A DNA stretch of 64,000 nt from Pseudorhodoferax soli (GTDB taxonomy: Bacteria; Pseudomonadota; Gammaproteobacteria; Burkholderiales; Burkholderiaceae_C). Position 1 is the stretch's first letter; every line of letters starts with the position of its first letter. The notes below the pieces were generated by a model, which was given only the letters and a program-made list of their open reading frames with translations, was not told where the DNA came from and made no database searches. The DNA is taken from positions 496,001-560,000 of the forward strand of contig NZ_QPJK01000006.1 in the NCBI RefSeq assembly GCF_003337555.1, written 5' to 3'. The position numbers and the translations under genes are program-made. Shown in pieces: positions 8,714 through 16,990 of the stretch.

Positions 8714-9361
8714 CGGTCTCTCCAGTGAAAGATGGGGAGGCCGCACCCGCGCGCGGGGAACTGGTTCCCCGGTTGGGTGCTTCGACATCGTCGAAGTGCT
8801 GGACACGTGCCTTTCGGCACGCGTTGGGAAGAGATCCGCGGTCCTTGCGGACCGGGACCTCGCTTCGACAGGCGCCTGGCGGTCGAGCCCGCCGGGTCCT
8901 GCATGCCGTGTGGCTGCGCTGGCGGCGCGGCATCACGGGCTTGAGCGCAGACTTGCGTTTGCGCATGCTGCGGCCATTCGCATGGCCTGGCCGGTTGGGT
9001 CCGGCCGCTTCAGGGCGGGTATCGACCGCAACGCCAGCGGTTTGCCGGACTTCAGTCGGCCTGAAGACAGGCCTCATGAAGGCTGGTGAGCTCGACGCTC
9101 ACGGGTAGCAGTCGCACTCTCGGCGAAAGCGAGGGCGATCGCAACACGGTTGGCCAGCAATACCACTTGCCGTGGCCGAAAGACGCCTCGATGCCCGGAC
9201 TTCGGTGTGGCGGCGGCGGTGCGTCGCATCCCTCGGAGATGCCGCGGGCAGACGGTTACCGCAACCGTGCCGTTGCCAAAAGCTCCGCGCAACAGGGCCT
9301 GTTTGCAGCTTGCCCCCGCCTGGAGCCTTGCCGACGATCAGTGGCCTGGCCAGGGCCGAAC
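8714..9361. other. Long gene-free stretch in the ICE segment
   Basis: About 650 bases with several overlapping ORFs on both strands, none with a ribosome site or a recognisable domain. Codon composition of the longest ones (Arg/Pro/Ser-rich) is that of shadow frames. It should contain the promoter of the DUF1173 gene. Confidence 0.4.
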
Positions 9362-10594
9362 ATGGATACCCAACGATTCGCCATCGCAGGCTGCGAGTTC
9401 GATGCTGACGACCCGGGGTTGCAGCCGGCGCTTGCGCGCGTGCACGAGTCGGCGGAGCGGCCCCGTTGCCTGTGCGTGCCGGGTGGCGTGGAGATGTACG
9501 TGGCACAGCATCGGCAACTGGTCGTCAAGCGCATGCCAGGGTCGGGCATGCGGCACCATCCGGGTTGCCCCTCCTACGAGCCCGACGCGCAGCAATCAGG
9601 CCTGGGCGAGCTTTTGGGCGAGGCGGTGCTGGAGCGCAGTCCGGGCAGCTTCGAGCTGCGTCTGAATTTTCCGTGGACGCGCGTGCAGAGGCGCGGGGTG
9701 CCCCGCGGCGAACCACAGGAGCCGGCCGAAGTCGTGGTTGCGCGCCGGCAGATGAGTCTGCGCGCGCTGATGCACTTTCTCTTTGATCGGGCGGGCATCA
9801 ACCGCTGGTCGCCGGCAATGGCAGGCAAGCGCAACCAGGGCGTGCTGCACAAGTACCTCATGGAGGCTGCGGACACCGTCACTGCGCGTGGCCTCACGCT
9901 TGCCGAACGGCTCTACGTGCCGGAGCCGTTTTCCGAGGCGGGACGTGACGGTGCCGCCCGGCGGCGCCGGGAGAAGCTCGCCGTGCTCCATCCTCGGGAC
10001 GGACAGAGTCCGCTTGCCATCGCGCTCGGGGAGCTCAAGGGCTGCGACAGCACCGCACAGGGCTGCCGCATCTGGATCAAGCACGCACCCGACGCACCGC
10101 TGCTGGCAGCAACCCGTACCTGGGAGCGCATCGAGCGCACGTTCGGGCCGCTGCTGGAAGCGCGCCATGCCGATACGGGGCATCGGGTGCGCTTGGTCAT
10201 GGCAGCCTTGATCCGGGCCCGACGCGAGCACACGTATGAGCTCGATGCGGCCAGCCTGATGCTGACCAATGAACAATGGATTCCATTGGACGGTGTGCAC
10301 GAGCTGGCGCTGGTGCAGGAGCTCATCGCCCAAGGGCGGCGCTTCATCAAGCCGCTGCGTTACGACGCGCGCACGGTGGCGGCGTTTCCAAACGCTCTGC
10401 TGCTCGACACAGGTGGCCAGCCCGTGCCGCTGCACGTCGTGAGCGCGTTCATGTCGGCGAAGGACCGTGCAGTGAAGGAAAAGGCCGCTCAGGATGCCGG
10501 CAAAGCCTGGGTGTGGCGCACCGACTCGCCAATGCCAGATCTGCCACCTGCACATCCGGTTTCGACGCGGAAGAGCGCATCGGTTTCGTCGTAG
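9362..10594 (+). CDS. DUF1173 domain protein
   Basis: A 410-residue protein whose beginning carries the DUF1173 signature: RPRCLCVPGGVEMYVAQHRQ then LVVKRMPGSGMRHHPGCPSYE, with Cys and His residues spaced like a zinc site. DUF1173 proteins are encoded on conjugative elements of proteobacteria and have no assigned function. The start at 9362 begins MDTQRFAIAGCEFDADDP; the track ORF extends 92 codons upstream without protein character. The C terminus after PMPDLPPA looks slightly altered, which may reflect decay, since the next gene is a pseudogene. It is roughly full family length. Confidence 0.8.
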   Translation: MDTQRFAIAGCEFDADDPGLQPALARVHESAERPRCLCVPGGVEMYVAQHRQLVVKRMPGSGMRHHPGCPSYEPDAQQSGLGELLGEAVLERSPGSFELRLNFPWTRVQRRGVPRGEPQEPAEVVVARRQMSLRALMHFLFDRAGINRWSPAMAGKRNQGVLHKYLMEAADTVTARGLTLAERLYVPEPFSEAGRDGAARRRREKLAVLHPRDGQSPLAIALGELKGCDSTAQGCRIWIKHAPDAPLLAATRTWERIERTFGPLLEARHADTGHRVRLVMAALIRARREHTYELDAASLMLTNEQWIPLDGVHELALVQELIAQGRRFIKPLRYDARTVAAFPNALLLDTGGQPVPLHVVSAFMSAKDRAVKEKAAQDAGKAWVWRTDSPMPDLPPAHPVSTRKSASVSS

Positions 10595-10794
10595 TGGTTC
10601 TTCGCGCAGCTGTCGGGTGCGCTGGAGCGGGGCGACCCCACTATCAAGGGCGCTTGGTGGCGGCGATACCGACCTTGTGCTCGCCAACCACTCTCTGGTT
10701 CTGGCACCTACTGCGTCCGGGACGAGCAGCACGTTGCTCAAACTGGGCTGCGTTCCCGCAAGGCAGCGCGCCGCGGCGATGCCAGTGGCATCCA

Positions 10795-11190
10795 GACTGC
10801 GAAGCTCGACGGCGATGTTCCTTGCATGTATCTCCGTTGAGGTCGACGAGCGACTGGCCCACGCGATCCGACGGATGCACGAGAAACCGGATGCATCGTG
10901 GACCGTCGCCCAGTCGCCCAGTTCGCGCGGGAAGCCGCGATGTCGCGGTCGGCGTTCTTCACCCGGTTCGGCCGACTCGTCGGTGGACGCCGATGGAGTG
11001 ACTGCTCAGATGGCGCATCGCGCTCGCAAAGCGCCTGCTCAGCCTGGCCGGCGCTACGGTCGCCGAGGTCGCTGGGCGCCCCGGGTACGGCTCCGCCAGC
11101 GCATTCAGCGTCGCATTCACGCGGCATGTCGGCGAGCCTCTAGCGCACTTTGCTCCCCGCGATCGTGAGACGCGCATGGTCCGGTCATAG
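10795..11190 (+). pseudogene. Frameshifted AraC-family regulator (C-terminal half)
   Basis: Three frames together spell an AraC/XylS DNA-binding domain. One frame gives DERLAHAIRRMHEKPDASWT, the next FAREAAMSRSAFFTRFGRLV, and the third, after an in-frame TGA in the PME(Y)LLRW motif at about 11000, gives LLRWRIALAKRLLSLAGATV and VAGRPGYGSASAFSVAFTRH. That completes both helix-turn-helix motifs. The cupin-like sensor half is not recognisable upstream. With two frame changes and a stop, it cannot make a normal protein. Confidence 0.75.
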
Positions 11191-11417
11191 GATGCCCAAT
11201 GGCCGCTCAGCAGCGATTGCCGCCGTTCGCGTCGCCGATATGAAAGTCATCTATGCAGGAGGTCACGCATTCGGGTCTCCCAATATTCGCCTTCAGATGA
11301 AATTGGCGGCTCGAGCATGGCCCCATGCATTGTCAGCTGCAGGGAATGAATCGTTGGGCTGCCGAGTGCTCAATTTTCAGATCGCAACCCCGCTTCAATA
11401 GATTTCCGGTGATCCGC

Positions 11418-13568
11418 TCACATCAAGTCGATCGAAACCGGCCTGCCGACATGCCAGCCCTGCGCATGGTCGACGCCGATCTCGCCCAGGGCCGTCATGG
11501 TGGCTTCGGTCTCTACCCATTCGGCCACGGTCTCGAGCCCGCACAGGTCGGAGATGCGCCGGATCGACTCGACGATGGCCCGATTCACCGGGTCTGTCAG
11601 CAGCGAGCGCGTGAAACTGCCGTCGATCTTGACCTGGTCGACTGGCAACTGCTTGAGGTAGCTGTAGGAGGACAGGCCCACGCCGAAATCGTCCAGCGCG
11701 AAGCGCACGCCGATTGCCTTGAGCGTGTGCATGAAGCGCAGTGCTGCCGCAAGGTCGCCCATGGTCGCGGTCTCCGTGATCTCGAAGCACACCCGTTCCG
11801 GTTTCAGATCCGTCTGTGCAAACAGGCCGGATACATATGCCAGGAATTCAGCGTCGCCGATGGACTGGCCGGACAGGTTGATCGAAGCCTCCACGCCGGG
11901 CCGGGCGACCAGCCATTCCAGCGTCTTGCGCACGACCCACCGGTCGATGGCCTGGATCAGGTTGTAGCGTTCGGCGGCCAGGATGTAGGGCGTGGGCGCC
12001 AGCAGCGTGCCGTCGTCGCCGCGCATGCGCAGCAACATCTCGCCGTGCTGCAGGGCACCCGGGCGCGGGGACAACCGGACGATCGGCTGGAAGCACAGCG
12101 CAAACCGGTCTTCGTCCAGCGCCCGCCGCACCTGGGCCACCAGGCTCATCTCCTGCCGCTGGGCCTGCAACTCCTCGTCGCCGCGGTCGAACACGTGGAT
12201 GCGGTTGCGGCCGCGGGCCTTTGCCGCGTTGCAGGCCAGGTCGGCATCTGCCATGCTGGTCGCCGCCATGCCGTCCTGCCCATGGACGAGCGAGATGCCG
12301 ATGCTCGCCGTCACCTGGAAGACCTGGTTCTGCCAGGAGAAACGGTGGGCCTCCAGCGCGCTGCGCATCCTTTCGGCCACGCGCAGGCCGGCGTTCAGCG
12401 AGCAGGCCGGCAGGATCAGGCCGAACTCGTCGCCGCCCAGACGGGCCAGGGTGTCGCTGGGGCGCAGGCTCGCCTGCAGGATGGTGGACACCTGGCGCAG
12501 TAGGAGGTCGCCCCCTGCATGGCCGACCGCATCATTGACCACCTTGAACTGGTCCAGATCCATGTAGACCAGCAGGTCGCTGTGTTGCTGCGAAGGCGAG
12601 CGGCGCCGTAGCAACGTCTCCAGGCGCCGCTCGAACTCGCGGCGGTTGGCGATGCCGGTCAGATGGTCGTGGCTGGCGTCGTGCGCCAGCTGGCGCACCA
12701 TGGCGCGCTCCTCGGTCACATCCCGACCGACGAACACGCTGCCCATGATCGCGCCCGTGTCGTCGCGGATCGGCGAGACCGTGCTGGACACCTGGCGTTC
12801 GCTGCCGTCGGGGCGGATCAAGGTCGCGTCGATCAGGCCGGCCTTCCACAACGCCTGTGGCTGGGGCTCGGGGTCGATCGGCTCCCGGGTGGCGGACCAG
12901 ACCATCTCGCCGAGCGCCTGCACCGTCTGCCCCATGACGTGGGCTTCCTCGACGCCGAACAGCTGCAGCGCGGTGGGGTTGATCGAGACGATGCGGCCGT
13001 CTGGACCGGTGGTGACGACCGCTTCCGCGATCGAGCGCAGGGTCACGCGCCATTGCTCGGACTGAAGAGACAGGCGCCGGTTGGTGGCGCGCAGTTCGGC
13101 AGCAGCGGCTTCCGCCTGGCGCTGCGCCTGCAGCAGTTCGCGTTCGTGGCGCCGTGTGGCGGTCGCATCGAAGACGGAGAAATTGACGACTGCCGCATCA
13201 CGCGAGTCCAGACGGCGGACGGCGCAGACGAGCACCGGCAGCCGCTCGCCATCGGGCCGGACGATCTCCAGCATCAGCTCGTTGACGATACCGTATGCCT
13301 CCAACAGCGGAACGCAGTGGGTCTCGTACATGATTCGACTCGCTGGTGCCAGCAGATCTTTGAAACGCCGGCCCGAAAGATCTTTGCCGGTGCGGGCAGA
13401 CCAGTCGGCAAAGCGCGCGTTGGCGCGGCGGATGCGCCCATCGGCCCATGTTTCCACCAGGCCGCAGGACGCGTCGATCTCCAAGGGCTCGAACGCGAGG
13501 GGATCGGTGTCAAGGTCGGGCACGGTCTTGAGGATCCGGGTCAGGGCGGGGATGGTGCTGGCGTTCAT
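11418..13568 (-). CDS. PAS-PAS-GGDEF-EAL cyclic-di-GMP enzyme
   Basis: A 716-residue cytoplasmic protein: PAS at about 30-145, a second PAS at about 170-290, GGDEF at 300-465 and EAL at 480-716. The cyclase motif GGDEF is intact at 378-382. An RxxD inhibitory site (RPSD, 369-372) lies five residues upstream, so feedback by c-di-GMP is expected. The EAL signature is EML, but the metal and catalytic residues look present (NLSGQS, FEITET, ALDDFG, VKIDGS, TVAEWVE), so phosphodiesterase activity is plausible. No transmembrane segment is seen. Its ATG overlaps the stop of the hydrolase gene (ATGA), indicating translational coupling and a signal passed through the PAS domains. Confidence 0.92.
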   Translation of the reverse strand: MNASTIPALTRILKTVPDLDTDPLAFEPLEIDASCGLVETWADGRIRRANARFADWSARTGKDLSGRRFKDLLAPASRIMYETHCVPLLEAYGIVNELMLEIVRPDGERLPVLVCAVRRLDSRDAAVVNFSVFDATATRRHERELLQAQRQAEAAAAELRATNRRLSLQSEQWRVTLRSIAEAVVTTGPDGRIVSINPTALQLFGVEEAHVMGQTVQALGEMVWSATREPIDPEPQPQALWKAGLIDATLIRPDGSERQVSSTVSPIRDDTGAIMGSVFVGRDVTEERAMVRQLAHDASHDHLTGIANRREFERRLETLLRRRSPSQQHSDLLVYMDLDQFKVVNDAVGHAGGDLLLRQVSTILQASLRPSDTLARLGGDEFGLILPACSLNAGLRVAERMRSALEAHRFSWQNQVFQVTASIGISLVHGQDGMAATSMADADLACNAAKARGRNRIHVFDRGDEELQAQRQEMSLVAQVRRALDEDRFALCFQPIVRLSPRPGALQHGEMLLRMRGDDGTLLAPTPYILAAERYNLIQAIDRWVVRKTLEWLVARPGVEASINLSGQSIGDAEFLAYVSGLFAQTDLKPERVCFEITETATMGDLAAALRFMHTLKAIGVRFALDDFGVGLSSYSYLKQLPVDQVKIDGSFTRSLLTDPVNRAIVESIRRISDLCGLETVAEWVETEATMTALGEIGVDHAQGWHVGRPVSIDLM

Positions 13569-14401
13569 GCGAGGCTCGCCAGGCCATCGGCCATTTGCTG
13601 ACCAATAGCCAGAGTCAAGAGGAACGTGCGGATCACCGCGGCCGTCTCGCACGGCGCACTCATGTGCGGGCAGTGGCCGGTCGCCTGCAGCCAGGTCAGC
13701 CGGGCGTGCGGCCAGCGGCGCTGCAGGTAGTCGCCGACCGCCGGTGGCGCCAGCGCATCGTCCCTGCACTGCACGATGAGCGTGGGCACGCGCAGCCCGG
13801 ACAACTGGCCGCGCAGATCGCTCAGGAAGGTGGTCCGTGCGAAATGCTTGGCCACGTCGGGCGCCATGCGGCAAAAGCTGTCGGCGAGCCCGCCGGCCAG
13901 ACTAGGTCGGTCGGGGTTGCCCATCACGACGGGAGCCATCATCCGGGCCCACTTGAAATGGTTGGCATCGAGCAGCTCCAGCAGGCTGTCGATGTCCTCG
14001 CGCTCGAAGCCGCCTGCGTAGCCGGCGTCGTTCAGGTAGCAGGGCGAGGGCGCCAGCATCACCAGCGCGGCGAACAGGTCGGGACGCGCCCGGGCGGCCA
14101 GCATGCTGCTCATGGTGCTGACTGAGTGGGCCACCAGCACCGTGTCCTGCAAGCCCGCGGCCTCGCAGACGGCGATGATGTCGTCGGCATGGCCCTGCAG
14201 AGTGGCATGGCGCTCGAAACTGTACGAGCCCGGAGCAGAACTGCCGCAACCGGCGTGGTCCATGAGCACGACGCGGTGGCTCTCGGCGAAGCCGGGCGCC
14301 AGGTCGCGCCAGACGTTCTGGTCGCAACCGTAGCCGTGGGAGAACAGCACCGGGGTGCCGCTGCCTGTCTGGCGCACGTTGTGGCGTTCGAGTGCATTCA
14401 T
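13565..14401 (-). CDS. RsbQ-like alpha/beta hydrolase
   Basis: A 278-residue alpha/beta hydrolase close to RsbQ and the plant D14/KAI2 receptors. The oxyanion region is FSHGYGCDQNVW. The nucleophile is Ser93 in LVAHSVSTMSSM, followed by an Asp in VQCRDDALAPP and the His in ATGHCPHMS. RsbQ in Bacillus works with a PAS-containing partner (RsbP) and is thought to make or deliver the ligand. Here the partner is the overlapping downstream PAS-PAS-GGDEF-EAL protein, so I infer a hydrolase-sensor pair feeding c-di-GMP. An MCP gene ends 19 bases upstream. The start at 14401 fits family length; the upstream extension is Arg/His-rich. Confidence 0.88.
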   Translation of the reverse strand: MNALERHNVRQTGSGTPVLFSHGYGCDQNVWRDLAPGFAESHRVVLMDHAGCGSSAPGSYSFERHATLQGHADDIIAVCEAAGLQDTVLVAHSVSTMSSMLAARARPDLFAALVMLAPSPCYLNDAGYAGGFEREDIDSLLELLDANHFKWARMMAPVVMGNPDRPSLAGGLADSFCRMAPDVAKHFARTTFLSDLRGQLSGLRVPTLIVQCRDDALAPPAVGDYLQRRWPHARLTWLQATGHCPHMSAPCETAAVIRTFLLTLAIGQQMADGLASLA

Positions 14402-14420
14402 GGGGTGATCCGCCCGCGCA

Positions 14421-16139
14421 TCAGATGCGTGTCCATCCGCCGGTGTCGCGGACCGTGGGTGCCATGGCGGTCTGCAGGCGCAGAGCGCGCGGGCTGGCAG
14501 CGCGGTTGCGCTGTGCCGATGCCGATGCCGATGCGGGCCACTGGGGCGCGTGCGCCTCGTGCGCATTGTTAGCTTCGTGCGCATCGAGCTTGAACATCGC
14601 CACCGTGTCGACCAGCTGCTGGGCCTGCTGCTTGAGGTTCTCCGCCGCGGCGGCGCTTTCCTCCACCAACGCGGCGTTCTGCTGCGTCACATGGTCCATC
14701 TGCGAGATCGCCTCGCCGACCTGCCCGACACCCTGGCTCTGCTCTGCGCTCGCCACGCTGATCTCGCCGACGATGTCGCTCACGCGCTGGATGGCGTCGA
14801 CGATCTCCTGCAGCGTCTCGCCGGCCTGGCCAACCTGCACCGAACCGTCGGCGACCTGCTCCACGCTGTCGGTGATCAGGGTCTTGATCTCCTTCGCGGC
14901 GTCGGCGCTGCGGCGTGCCAAGTTGCGCACCTCGGTCGCCACGACCGCGAAGCCGCGCCCCTGCTCGCCTGCACGGGCCGCTTCCACGGCCGCATTCAAA
15001 GCGAGGATGTTGGTTTGGAACGCGATGCCGTCAATCACGGTGATGATCTCGGCGATCTTCTTGGAGCTGTCGTTGATGCCGCGCATGGTGCTCACGACAC
15101 GCGAGAACGCGGCCCCGCCCTGCACGGCGATGCCGCTGGCATCCTGCGCCAGCTGGTTGGCCTGCTGGGCGTTGGCGGCGGTGTTGCGCACCGTAGTGCC
15201 CACTTCGTCCATGGTCGCGGCGGTCTGCTGCAGCGCTGCGGCCTGCTCTTCGGTCCTGCTGGACAGGTCGAGGTTGCCTTGTGCGATCTGCTCGCTAGCG
15301 GTGGCGATGCTATCGGCGGCGCCCCGCACCTGGCCGATGAGTGTGACCAACTGGCGCTGCATGGCACCCATGGAGGCGAGCACGCTACCCGCGGGCGCGT
15401 CGTCCACGCCTGGGACCGGGCCGAGGTCGCCCTGGGCGACACGCCGGGCCGCTGCGTTCAGTTCGGCCGGCTCGGCACCGAGCGCTGCAAACAGGCGGCG
15501 CACGATCAGCCAGCCCAGCAGCATCGCCATCGCGACGGCGCCCGCACTGACCGCGAGCAGCATCGTACGTTGCGATGCGTAGGCGGCGGCCGCCTCGTCG
15601 ACCTTGGCCGTCCCCTGCGACTGGATGTACGCGGCGTAGTCCCTCGATGTGGCCAGCAGCTGGGCCAGCAGGGGGCGGCACTCGACGTTGATCTTCTCGA
15701 CCGCTTCGGCCCGGCGATCGTTCGCGGCTAGCTGGACGATGGACAGCGCCACCGGTGCATAGGCCGATTCGACCTTGTCGATCGCCGCCACCATGGCGCG
15801 CTCGCGCGCCGAGATCCCGGCGCCCGCCACTTCCTGCTTGAGCGCCGCCATCGTGGACTGCAGCTCTTCATGGGACTTGACGGCCGCATCCTTGTGCTGG
15901 GCGATCTGGTCTGCCGAACGGACGAGCACCATGTCGCGCACGGCGGTCGCGCGAGCGCTGGCCAGGATGCGGACGTTGACGGCCAGGCTCTCGCGCCGGG
16001 CCTCGCCCAGGACGTAGTCGGCAAATTGCCGGTTGACCTCGCCCAAGCTGCCCAGGGCGAAGTAGCACACGAGCAAAACTAGCAGGGCCAGTGTGCCGAA
16101 GGCGATGGCAAGCTGCCGTTTGATGGATGGACTCTTCAT
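14421..16139 (-). CDS. Methyl-accepting chemotaxis protein
   Basis: A 572-residue inner-membrane chemoreceptor. TM1 spans about 11-31 and TM2 about 192-213, enclosing a 160-residue periplasmic helical bundle. HAMP follows to about 268, then the cytoplasmic coiled coil. Its hairpin tip is intact ([20 protein letters not shown], about 372-391, then [10 protein letters not shown]). It couples to CheA/CheW, which are not in this window. The low-complexity tail (Ala/Ser/Arg) has no NWETF-like CheR tether. It is the first gene of a likely three-gene operon with the RsbQ-like hydrolase (19-base gap) and the c-di-GMP enzyme, and is divergent from the response-regulator gene. Confidence 0.95.
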   Translation of the reverse strand: MKSPSIKRQLAIAFGTLALLVLLVCYFALGSLGEVNRQFADYVLGEARRESLAVNVRILASARATAVRDMVLVRSADQIAQHKDAAVKSHEELQSTMAALKQEVAGAGISARERAMVAAIDKVESAYAPVALSIVQLAANDRRAEAVEKINVECRPLLAQLLATSRDYAAYIQSQGTAKVDEAAAAYASQRTMLLAVSAGAVAMAMLLGWLIVRRLFAALGAEPAELNAAARRVAQGDLGPVPGVDDAPAGSVLASMGAMQRQLVTLIGQVRGAADSIATASEQIAQGNLDLSSRTEEQAAALQQTAATMDEVGTTVRNTAANAQQANQLAQDASGIAVQGGAAFSRVVSTMRGINDSSKKIAEIITVIDGIAFQTNILALNAAVEAARAGEQGRGFAVVATEVRNLARRSADAAKEIKTLITDSVEQVADGSVQVGQAGETLQEIVDAIQRVSDIVGEISVASAEQSQGVGQVGEAISQMDHVTQQNAALVEESAAAAENLKQQAQQLVDTVAMFKLDAHEANNAHEAHAPQWPASASASAQRNRAASPRALRLQTAMAPTVRDTGGWTRI

Positions 16140-16207
16140 GGTGTGTGACCTCGGTGGAAAGCGGCCGGGAGATAAAATGCTCCTTTGCTACAAATTGTGC
16201 CACTCAA

Positions 16208-16236
16208 TCATTTATTCGCGATGAGCGAATAAATGA
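16208..16236. promoter_or_regulatory. 12-bp perfect inverted repeat (operator candidate)
   Basis: TCATTTATTCGC and GCGAATAAATGA flank a 5-base spacer (GATGA) in the divergent region between the MCP and the response regulator. It is AT-rich in GC-rich DNA and covers the upstream ATG (16233) of the regulator ORF. This favours an operator or promoter element and a start at 16272. Confidence 0.6.
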
Positions 16237-16271
16237 ATTGCGTGGAAAAGTCTTTGTTTTCCGGACCGTCG

Positions 16272-16958
16272 ATGCTTCCTACCACCCTTGCCTTGGTCGA
16301 TGACGACAGCGAGTACAGCGAATTTCTGTCGCAGTACCTGCGCGACCAGGGGGTGCAGGTCGACACCTTCGGGGACAGCAACGACCTGTTGGCGCACCAC
16401 GACGCCTATGGGTATGGCTTCTACGTGCTCGACCTGATGCTGCCTGGCGTCGACGGCGTGGAACTCGTCAAGGTGCTGCGGCGGCGCACGGATGCCGGCG
16501 TGCTGGTGGTGTCGGGCCGGGTCGCGCCGGACGTCTTCACGCAGGTGCTGGGTGCCGGGGCCGACATGTACCTGTCCAAGCCCGTTCAGTTCGACCAGGT
16601 CGCCCTGGCCATCCAGTCGATCCACCGGCGCACGGGCCCGGCGGGGCCCCAGGGAACGGTGTGGAAGCTGGACCGGCGCGCGCGCCAGTTGGTGGCGCCG
16701 GACGGCGCCCGGGTGGAGCTTAGCGAGACCGATGTCACGGTGATCGAGTGCTTCCTGGAGGCCGATGGCGAAGTCGTCAGCCGCGAGACCCTGCGTAGCC
16801 GACTCGGCAAGTCATCGGGTGCCGATGCGGCAGACGGCTTGAACGCCACCATTTACCGGCTGCGCCGCCGCATCGAACGGGCTACGCCCGAGCTGGTTCC
16901 GCTGCAGTCGAAGTCGGGCGTGGGGTACGTGTTCCGCGCAAACCTGAAAGCCTACTGA
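16272..16958 (+). CDS. OmpR-type response regulator
   Basis: A 228-residue two-component regulator. The receiver domain (about 1-115) has the acidic pocket VDDD, phospho-acceptor Asp54 in VLDLMLPG, a Ser in place of the usual Thr (VVSGR) and Lys in YLSKP. A winged-helix DNA-binding domain follows (about 135-228), with LNATIYRLRRRIE as recognition helix and VGYVF as wing. An ATG at 16233 would add 13 residues, but it lies inside an inverted repeat and the added residues are not domain-like. The gene converges on the histidine kinase gene 32 bases away, its likely partner although not co-transcribed with it. Confidence 0.9.
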   Translation: MLPTTLALVDDDSEYSEFLSQYLRDQGVQVDTFGDSNDLLAHHDAYGYGFYVLDLMLPGVDGVELVKVLRRRTDAGVLVVSGRVAPDVFTQVLGAGADMYLSKPVQFDQVALAIQSIHRRTGPAGPQGTVWKLDRRARQLVAPDGARVELSETDVTVIECFLEADGEVVSRETLRSRLGKSSGADAADGLNATIYRLRRRIERATPELVPLQSKSGVGYVFRANLKAY

Positions 16959-16990
16959 ACCTAGGGCGGGCCGCTGGCCTGCTCCGCGGC

